Origin: Wolbachia sp.
Lineage (GTDB): Bacteria > Pseudomonadota > Alphaproteobacteria > Rickettsiales > Anaplasmataceae
Assembly (NCBI GenBank): GCA_028803175.1
Contig: JARBCG010000078.1
Location: forward strand, 1 to 12,261
Reading direction: 5' to 3'
Length of the DNA: 12,261 bases
The notes under the pieces were generated by a model, which was given only the letters and a program-made list of their open reading frames with translations, made no database searches and had not been told where the DNA came from. Below are positions 7,253-12,261 of this stretch, in pieces (position 1 is the first letter of the stretch; every line of letters begins with the position of its first letter). A program made the position numbers and the translations under genes.

Positions 7253-7854
7253 CAGGAACGGATACAGATGTTGGTAAGACTATTATAAGTAGCTGGCTTT
7301 GTTTACATACTGGATATTCTTATTTCAAGCCTATTCAAACCGGAGGTATTTTAGGTACAGATAGTTGTGAGGTAAGTAAATTAATTGGTACTAACGTTCA
7401 TAAAGAAGATTTTGTCTTTAGAGAACAATTATCACCTCACTTGGCAGCATCAATTGAAAGCAGGAAAATTAATATTAACAAGATAAATTTACCTAGAGTA
7501 AACAATTTAATCATAGAAGGTGCTGGAGGAGTTCTTGTTCCAATCAACGAAAACACACTTATGGTTGATCTAATTAAGAAGTTTGCTACACCAGTAATCT
7601 TAGTTACTCGATCTACTCTTGGTACAATTAATCATACATTGCTAAGTTTAGAAGCATTACGTGCAAGAAATATCAGTATATTAGGGATAATTTTAAATGG
7701 GCCATATAGTCAAGATAATCTTAAAGCAATAGAATTTTACGGTAGAGTACAGGTGTTAGCATCAGTACCTAAATTACAACACATAGGTAAAGAATCTTTA
7801 ATGCAAGTAGCACTTTCAGATCATTTAAAAAATATTTTTAAGGTGACATCATGA
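7237..7854 (+). CDS. bioD: Dethiobiotin synthetase BioD
   Basis: ATP-dependent carboxylase that closes the ureido ring of 7,8-diaminopelargonate to give dethiobiotin. It is 205 residues, slightly shorter than the E. coli protein. The P-loop GTDTDVGKT spans 7-15 (K14, T15). The substrate lysine is K31 in YFKPIQTG; the Mg/ATP residues D42 (GTDS) and E94 (EGAGGVLVP) and the adenine-region NGP at 154-156 are present. A GGAG at 7223-7226 sits ten bases before the ATG. It starts within the end of bioC and its stop overlaps the bioA start as ATGA (7851-7854), a sign of translational coupling. No damage is seen. Confidence 0.95.
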   Translation: MQIFVTGTDTDVGKTIISSWLCLHTGYSYFKPIQTGGILGTDSCEVSKLIGTNVHKEDFVFREQLSPHLAASIESRKININKINLPRVNNLIIEGAGGVLVPINENTLMVDLIKKFATPVILVTRSTLGTINHTLLSLEALRARNISILGIILNGPYSQDNLKAIEFYGRVQVLASVPKLQHIGKESLMQVALSDHLKNIFKVTS

Positions 7855-9113
7855 ATTTAAATGAACGTGATAGAAAAATTATATGGCATCCATTGACACA
7901 AGAGAAGACCTCTGGACTTCCAATTGCAATCAAGGGGGCAAGAGGGTCATATCTTTATGATGAGAATAATAAACCATACCTGGATCTCATCTCTAGTTGG
8001 TGGGTAAACCTACATGGCCATGCTCATCCTAATATTGCTAAAGCCATATATGACCAAAGTATGACTTTAGAACATATAATTTTTGCAGGATTTACTCATG
8101 AGCCTGCAGTACAGCTTTGTGAAAAACTACAGTCTTTATTACCGGATAAGTTCTCTAAATTCTTTTTTTCAGATAATGGATCTACTGCTATTGAAGTAGC
8201 ACTAAAAATGGCTTATCAGTGCTGGCGTAACCAAGGTAATCTTGAAAGAACCACTTTTTTAAGTTTTGATGGTGGGTATCATGGTGATACATTTGGGGCG
8301 ATGAGTGTAGGTGCTAAGTCTGGTTTTCATGATGCATTTTTAGATCTATTTTTCTCCGTTTTGACAATTCCTTTTCCTGAAACTTGGGATGGAGATGAAG
8401 AAATAAGAAGTAAGGAAACATATGCACTTGAAGTATTGGAGAGCCACTTACGTACTAGTGCTGATAAAATTGCTGCATTAATTTTAGAACCTTTAGTACA
8501 AGGAGCAAGTGGCATGAGGATGTGTAGTTCAAACTTTGTTAGCAAAGTTGTTAACTTGGTACGCCAGTATGAAATTTTGGTAATTTTTGATGAAGTGATG
8601 ACTGGTTTTGGTCGTACTGGTACTTACTTTGCTTTTGAGCAAACCCAAGTCATACCAGATTTTTTATGTCTTTCTAAAGGATTAACTGGAGGTTTTTTAC
8701 CACTGTCTTTAACAGTTACTACTGAAGAAGTTTATGCAGCATTTTTTGATGAAAAATTCAACAAAGCTTTTGCTCACGGTCATTCTTATACTGCTAATCC
8801 TTTAGGTTGTGCAGCGGCAATTGCTTCTTTAGACTTATTGGTTAAACCAAGTACTATGAAATCAATTCAGGAAATTCATAATACACATAGAAAGGAATTA
8901 GCAAATTTACTAGCAAAACATACACGTGTTACTAGTACAATAGCAGCATTCGATGTTCATGATACACAAACCTTAAAAAGAAAATGCTTAGAGCAAGGAC
9001 TTTTAATCAGGCCTCTTGGTAATTCAGTTTATCTATTGCCACCTTATTCAACCAGTACTTCCGAACTTGAAGAAGCTTATGAGAAAATTAGAAATATCCT
9101 TAGATCTCTATAG
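7851..9113 (+). CDS. bioA: Adenosylmethionine-8-amino-7-oxononanoate aminotransferase BioA
   Basis: Class III pyridoxal-phosphate aminotransferase that converts 7-keto-8-aminopelargonate to 7,8-diaminopelargonate, usually with SAM as amino donor. It is complete at 420 residues. Key segments are IWHPLTQ (11-17), SSWWVNLHGHAHP (48-60, with the substrate-side tryptophans), FFSDNGSTAIEVALK (105-119), GGYHGDTFGAMSVG (141-154, with Y143), the cofactor Asp D247 in VIFDEVMTGFGRTG, and the Schiff-base lysine K276 in LSKGLTGG. AAGGTG five bases before the ATG is a fair ribosome-binding site. It is the last gene of the plus-strand biotin run and converges on iscA with 104 bases between them; no clear hairpin terminator is visible there. 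Confidence 0.96.
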   Translation: MNLNERDRKIIWHPLTQEKTSGLPIAIKGARGSYLYDENNKPYLDLISSWWVNLHGHAHPNIAKAIYDQSMTLEHIIFAGFTHEPAVQLCEKLQSLLPDKFSKFFFSDNGSTAIEVALKMAYQCWRNQGNLERTTFLSFDGGYHGDTFGAMSVGAKSGFHDAFLDLFFSVLTIPFPETWDGDEEIRSKETYALEVLESHLRTSADKIAALILEPLVQGASGMRMCSSNFVSKVVNLVRQYEILVIFDEVMTGFGRTGTYFAFEQTQVIPDFLCLSKGLTGGFLPLSLTVTTEEVYAAFFDEKFNKAFAHGHSYTANPLGCAAAIASLDLLVKPSTMKSIQEIHNTHRKELANLLAKHTRVTSTIAAFDVHDTQTLKRKCLEQGLLIRPLGNSVYLLPPYSTSTSELEEAYEKIRNILRSL

Positions 9114-9217
9114 TATATAATAAGTCAATTAAAAAATTAGCTATTAGAGTTGAGTTTACATTATTTAGACCCTTAACATCAAAAGCCAGCTCAATTTTAA
9201 ACAGTACAAAATAGTTA

Positions 9218-9619
9218 CTAAACACGAAAACTTTCTCCACAACCACACTTCCCTTTTTTATTAGGATTGTTAAACACAAAACCTGATGAAAGCTTGTCTT
9301 CTATATAATCCATTTCAGAGCCAAATATAAACATAATAGACTTTGGGTCAATTAGCACTTTAACTTTTAAGCCATCACTATAATTTGCTTCAATTAACGA
9401 TTCAAAAGGACGAACATCATACGCATATTCAATAGTATATTTCAACCCAGAACACCAATTTTGTTTAACTAATATTCTAATCCCTATCACTTCTTTTGAT
9501 GTGCCAGGATTAATATGCTGATCCAATAAATACCTTACTTTTTCTAATGCTCTATTTGTTACAGTGACATGGTCCTTGCTATTTTTTGTAGCCATACTTT
9601 TTTCCAAGTACTCACTCAT
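9218..9619 (-). CDS. iscA: Iron-sulfur assembly protein IscA
   Basis: A-type carrier that delivers iron or clusters to target proteins after assembly on IscU. At 133 residues it is longer than the typical 107, because of an N-terminal extension. The three conserved cysteines are present: C56 in NWCSGLKYTIEY, and C125 and C127 in the C-terminal CGCGESF. FNNPN at 116-120 is also conserved. The residues before C56 are NW rather than the usual small pair (such as SG). The start may be ATG at 9619, or the ATG of residue 9 (9593-9595), which has GGAAAA in front and is nearer the family start. It follows iscU by six bases and is surely co-transcribed with it. The usual next genes (hscB, hscA, ferredoxin) are absent; bioA lies there instead, facing it. 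Confidence 0.93.
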   Translation of the reverse strand: MSEYLEKSMATKNSKDHVTVTNRALEKVRYLLDQHINPGTSKEVIGIRILVKQNWCSGLKYTIEYAYDVRPFESLIEANYSDGLKVKVLIDPKSIMFIFGSEMDYIEDKLSSGFVFNNPNKKGKCGCGESFRV

Positions 9620-9625
9620 AGTAAC

Positions 9626-10039
9626 TTAATTGTGTGCTGCAGCCTCCTTATCCTCACTCTTATTTTGCTTATTCTGATAGTCATGAATAGCAGCTCTAAT
9701 TGCGTATTTAGCAAGTACAGAACAGTATATCTTCACTGGAGGCAAGTACAACTCTTGTACTATTTGGGTGTTTTTTATCTGCTTAGCACAATCAACAGTT
9801 TTACCCTTTATCATTTCTGTTAACAATGAACTTGAAGCAATAGCAGAACCACAACCAAAAGTTTTAAATTTAGCATCTTCAATAACACCTGCTTCATTAA
9901 CTTTTATTTGTAGCTTCATCACATCACCACATGATGGCACACCAACTAAGTCAGTACCAACATTAAAATCATTTTTATTTAAAGAACCAACATTTCTTGG
10001 ATTTTCGTAATGATCTAAAACTTTTTCATTATAACTCAT
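9626..10039 (-). CDS. iscU: Iron-sulfur cluster scaffold IscU
   Basis: Scaffold on which IscS-derived sulfur and iron are assembled into [2Fe-2S] clusters. The 137-residue protein aligns without gaps to E. coli IscU numbering over its core. It keeps C37 and D39 (PSCGDVMKL), C63 (FGCGSAIASSS), the chaperone-recognition motif LPPVK (99-103) and C106. Position 105, normally histidine next to C106, is tyrosine here (KIYCS, codon TAC, one transition from CAC). The following segment LAKYAIRAAIHDY also lacks the acidic pair common there. The tail beyond about 125 is extra and charged. GGGGAG lies about eight bases before the ATG, and a good promoter precedes it. It heads the iscU-iscA pair. Confidence 0.95.
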   Translation of the reverse strand: MSYNEKVLDHYENPRNVGSLNKNDFNVGTDLVGVPSCGDVMKLQIKVNEAGVIEDAKFKTFGCGSAIASSSLLTEMIKGKTVDCAKQIKNTQIVQELYLPPVKIYCSVLAKYAIRAAIHDYQNKQNKSEDKEAAAHN

Positions 10040-10070
10040 AATATAACTCCCCTAACAATCACTACACTAA

Positions 10071-10098
10071 ATTATAGCATATTCGGACTAAATGTAAA
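10071..10098 (-). promoter_or_regulatory. Predicted sigma70-type promoter of iscU-iscA
   Basis: On the minus strand, TTTACA (10093-10098) and a perfect TATAAT (10071-10076) are 16 bases apart. A TGC before the -10 box gives an extended -10. The expected start is near 10064. The -35 region lies inside an inverted repeat, GACT at 10086-10089 and AGTC at 10105-10108 with 15 bases between, so a regulator could act here. The spacing does not match the E. coli IscR type 1 site. Confidence 0.6.
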
Positions 10099-10099
10099 T

Positions 10100-10611
10100 T
10101 TATAAGTCTAAGGTTATCATTTTTAATATCATCGTTCAATAATATCTGTAGAAGTTTCTTGTACTATTAATATCCATCAAGCTTTGTTTATTGCTCTAAG
10201 GATACATTATTTAGATGAATCATAGGCTTGTAATTTTAAAAGTTATTATCAAATTCACGTATTAATTAAGTTATTAATAAATATTTATTACAGTATAATC
10301 CATACTTTTCTCTACAAGCTCTTTAGGAACACCAGTTGTGGATTAGAAATTCGTTTTAATATCAAAAAAAAAGAGTAAAAAATCAGGAGGTTAGACAATC
10401 AATAATACATAATAAAATAAAAAATGATAGCTTTGCTAAATTATCAGTTGTAGGCAAAAAAGCATTGAATATCGGTAGCTTACAAAATATCTGAGGGATG
10501 ATTTTATATTATTAGAATAAGTGCAAAAAAAACTCAGAATTTCAGCAATTTACATCAAGCCAATCCAAAATTGGGGTTTTAATCGTGATTGTAAATCTAT
10601 CTTCCCAAACA
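10100..10611. other. No recognisable gene; AT-rich relic DNA
   Basis: All frames are broken and I recognise no protein. A stretch at 10383-10392 reads CAGGAGGTTA, close to the bioB ribosome-binding region, but no gene follows it. AT-rich palindromes such as the one at 10275-10290 are expected from composition. This is probably the downstream remains of the ankyrin gene or older debris. Confidence 0.4.
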
Positions 10612-10953
10612 TTAGGTATAAAAGTAGTGTTGATAAAAAATCTTTATATACGCCAATATGGTAAAATGAAGAATTCGCTTAAGGAAAGCAAGGTACTGAT
10701 AAACTATTTTACCAGCACTTTCTGAATGAGCGTACTTTTCTTCAACGATGTACTTCACTATATCTAAGTGGCCTAATTGTACAGCCCAATGTAGCGGTGT
10801 TCTTTTGTTTTTATCAGAAGACTTAAAATCAACTCCTCTGTTAACAAGCTCTTTGATCTTACTGAGATTATTATACCTTATAGCATCAAATAACTCTTCA
10901 TTCTCATCTGACCGTTTAAATCGTCCTAAAACAGCATTTTACTGGTTTAACAT
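10612..10953 (-). pseudogene. Small ankyrin-repeat protein with early stop
   Basis: A 114-codon frame from ATG 10951-10953 to TAA 10612-10614, interrupted only by a TAA at codon 5 (10939-10941). Residues about 16-45 (DENEELFDAIRYNNLSKIKE and LVNRGVDF) form the start of an ankyrin array. Residues 47-72 contain the ankyrin consensus RTPLHWAVQLGHLDIVKYIV. After about residue 80 the sequence loses the repeat pattern and becomes hydrophobic and aromatic, suggesting a later frameshift or truncation. There is no usable start after the stop until far inside. Ankyrin proteins of this kind are plentiful in Wolbachia and related symbionts, where some are host-directed. Function is unknown and the gene is probably dead. 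Confidence 0.75.
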
Positions 10954-11201
10954 TTACATAGCAACCTGCCTACCACTATATCAATTTAGACACATCAATA
11001 CATAAAACATTTTCTAATGCAACAACAATTTAAAAAGCAGCAACAGCAAAAAATATTATATTTACTTTTTATAATGACTTTATTACAACAGACAAGAATT
11101 GCTTATCAGTCCAAAAATAAGTATGGTCTTTTTTAACTTTTTATACTATAAGAAACATAAAGAATATTGCAGGTTTCATATATTTTCCATAACGCCCCTA
11201 T
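10954..11201. other. Spacer between ankyrin gene and group II intron
   Basis: AT-rich with no supported gene. The part next to 11200 should be the 3' exon side of the intron insertion, but I cannot name the gene it disrupted. On the minus strand a TTGATA lies upstream of the ankyrin ATG, too weakly paired to call a promoter. Confidence 0.35.
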
Positions 11202-11282
11202 TATCTAAGTGAAGAAGGTCACCCTTTCTCACTCGACTTCAAAACCAGACTTGATAATTTGCCAATCATACGGCTCTTCTGC
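11202..11282 (-). ncRNA. Group II intron domains V and VI
   Basis: On the minus strand, GAGCCGTATGAT (near 11266-11277) and ATCAAGTCTGGTTT (near 11242-11256) form a domain V-like hairpin that resembles the GAGCCGTATG...TACGGTTCTGA form usual in this class, with drift in the stem. It is followed by GAAGTCGAGTGAGAAAGG, a GTGA loop and CCTTCTTCACTTAGAT, the domain VI hairpin. The intron's 3' end would be near 11202. The end of the reverse transcriptase frame (EEPYDWQ) overlaps domain V, as is common in such introns. Confidence 0.65.
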
Positions 11283-12261
11283 AATTTGGTGCTTGACACG
11301 CATACTTTTATGTAATTGATCATGACAATGCTTATGTAATAAGAGGGATGGCGATAATTACATTTACCTTGCTGTAACTTCAGTAATTTTATTACTCGTG
11401 GTGATTTTCCCGGTAATTTACTTAAACGATTTCCCCAATATGGCCAATCTCCATCACATGGAGATCTATTTCCATTTACATTGATATGTCGTTTAATAGC
11501 ATGATCTTTATGTCTAATAAGATATAACTTGTTACTTATCATATATTCCCAATTATCGTTACTGTACTTTTTAAAGTATTTTCTTTTAACCCAACAACTT
11601 CTTTTGTCACAGTGTCTATAGACAGCCCATTTCCAAAGCTTTTTATACATACTATTATCCAATGAACTAAAGATTTTGCTTGAGACTACAGAAGTGTAAT
11701 ATTGGCTCCAACTCATTAATTAAACTCTTTTATTACAGCTTCTTGTGGTACTGCTTGCAACTCTCTAAGTTTATGTTTGATAGATAACATATGTTGACTT
11801 ATAGATTCACGACTTGGTTTAATCAATAACTTTTATCCACGCTTATTTTGGCGTGTTTGATAATACCTTATTGAAAACTCCAGAAAATCAAATCCTGGTT
11901 TCTCCACATTTATGGATTTTAGTATATGTAAAATTCTTGTCTTTAACGACTTTAATTCTAATCCAACGGTTTTTAGCCATTTTTTAACTAGAACCTTTGC
12001 CTTCAGAACAAGCTCCTTACTCTCATGTAAAACAACAAAATCATCGGGCGTACGTAATTACACTAATTGAATTTTATGCCTGTTTGCAAGATACTCTACC
12101 ATATTTCTTTTTTTCATATTGGAAAAGTTCTTCCTTGAGTTCATCTTTGATATATTCTTCTAGCCCATGTAACGCCAACTATGGATTAACCAACAAAGCA
12201 GACAGAGGAAATTCTGGGCTTTTTACCCTTTAAACAATATGAAACAAAGGTAGATGTAATG
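11229..12261 (-). pseudogene. Group II intron reverse transcriptase/maturase, inactivated
   Basis: Readable pieces in order on the minus strand: LHGLEEYIKDELKEELFQYE (from about 12168), a TAA, then VITYA followed by one inserted base at 12046 inside the YADD catalytic motif. DDFVVLHESKELVLKAKVLV continues to GFDFLEFSIRYYQTRQNKRG, then a TAA near 11835. KLLIKPSRESISQHM runs to VIKEFN, where stops and a frame change occur (about 11720). The maturase segment SQYYTSVVSSKIFSSLDNSM, LWKWAVYRHCDKRSCWVKRK, HINVNGNRSPCDGDWPYWGN and LLKLQQGKCNY follows in frame to about 11345. After that the HNH core is missing, and LLHKHCHDQLHKSM to IAEEPYDWQ lies in another frame, ending at TGA 11229-11231. The order of domains and motifs makes the family certain; the gene cannot make an active enzyme. 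Confidence 0.88.
12171..12188 (-). repeat. 18-base inverted repeat, right copy
   Basis: Exact reverse complement of the sequence at 144-161. It lies just before the point where clear reverse transcriptase homology (ALHGLEEYI) resumes. Upstream of it the expected PQGGxxSPLLANI motif is not cleanly present; SALLVNP followed by a stop is read instead, so an inserted or recombined repeat may be present. Confidence 0.5.

Larger units (their letters stand above)
11202..12261 (-). mobile_element. Degraded group II intron, 3' part
   Basis: A retroelement with a self-splicing RNA and an internal reverse transcriptase/maturase gene. On the minus strand the window holds the catalytic palm end of the reverse transcriptase, the maturase domain X, a truncated HNH endonuclease and then RNA domains V and VI, ending near 11202. 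The 5' part lies beyond the window's right edge. Multiple frameshifts and stops show it is no longer mobile by itself; whether it still splices with help in trans is unknown. Confidence 0.8.

Noticed and set aside
9133..9197. Complementary arms AAAATTAGCT and AGCTCAATTT between bioA and iscA
   Set aside because: The loop is over 40 bases and the arms are imperfect, so a terminator is not supported.
9569..10010. Two plus-strand hydrophobic frames (9569-9823 and 9768-10010)
   Set aside because: Antisense shadows of iscU and iscA; apparent hydrophobicity comes from AT-rich antisense codons.
10275..10290. 16-base AT-only palindrome TAATAAATATTTATTA
   Set aside because: Expected from base composition; no T-run, promoter or gene end ties it to a terminator or origin.
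10383..10392. Strong ribosome-binding-like sequence CAGGAGGTTA
   Set aside because: No start codon at a useful distance opens a meaningful frame, so it is not called as a gene start.
10748..11005. Plus-strand 85-codon frame
   Set aside because: The minus strand reads as ankyrin repeats with consensus residues; this is its shadow.
11997..12233. Plus-strand 78-codon frame
   Set aside because: Antisense to the reverse transcriptase palm domain.

Overview
The window is AT-rich, full of decaying genes, and reads like the chromosome of an intracellular alphaproteobacterium of the Rickettsiales. The iscS, iscU and bioB proteins look like those of the Anaplasmataceae (Wolbachia/Ehrlichia type). Group II intron debris, an ankyrin-repeat gene and a large serine recombinase remnant all fit a Wolbachia-like endosymbiont. 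This placement comes from recognising protein families, not from a database search.

Layout. Positions 1-1350 hold the C-terminal remains of a large serine recombinase (about 162-844) and then apparently gene-free AT-rich DNA. Positions 1352-3637 carry a promoter, an intact iscS (cysteine desulfurase) and a ten-helix EamA/DMT transporter. Positions 3741-9113 are a biotin cluster. bioB lies on the minus strand; diverging from it across a 144-base control region is a tightly coupled plus-strand run, bioF-bioH-bioC-bioD-bioA. bioF and bioH are pseudogenes; bioC, bioD, bioA and bioB look intact. Positions 9218-10039 carry iscU-iscA on the minus strand, converging on bioA, with a clear sigma70-type promoter in front of iscU. 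Positions 10100-10600 hold no gene I can recognise. Positions 10612-10953 are a short ankyrin-repeat gene with a stop at codon 5. From about 11202 to the end of the window is the 3' part of a degraded group II intron: reverse transcriptase/maturase, damaged HNH domain, and RNA domains V and VI.

How the genes fit together. IscS, IscU and IscA build iron-sulfur clusters. BioB is an iron-sulfur radical-SAM enzyme that uses up its own [2Fe-2S] cluster as sulfur donor. The biotin genes sit between iscS and iscU-iscA, which are normally neighbours, so an insertion or inversion has split the ISC locus. BioC, BioA and BioB all consume S-adenosylmethionine in known family members, and the DMT transporter resembles the type that includes the rickettsial SAM importer; this functional link is inference. 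With bioF and bioH broken, biotin cannot be made from malonyl-ACP by these genes alone. The intact bioA, bioD and bioB could still convert 7-keto-8-aminopelargonate (KAPA) to biotin if it came from elsewhere in the genome, the host or a co-symbiont.

I see no tRNA, rRNA or CRISPR array, and no clearly new defence or toxin system. The most notable points are the half-broken biotin operon inside a split ISC locus, its duplicated promoter, an unusual His-to-Tyr change at position 105 of IscU, and an 18-base inverted repeat shared by pseudogenes at the two ends of the window.
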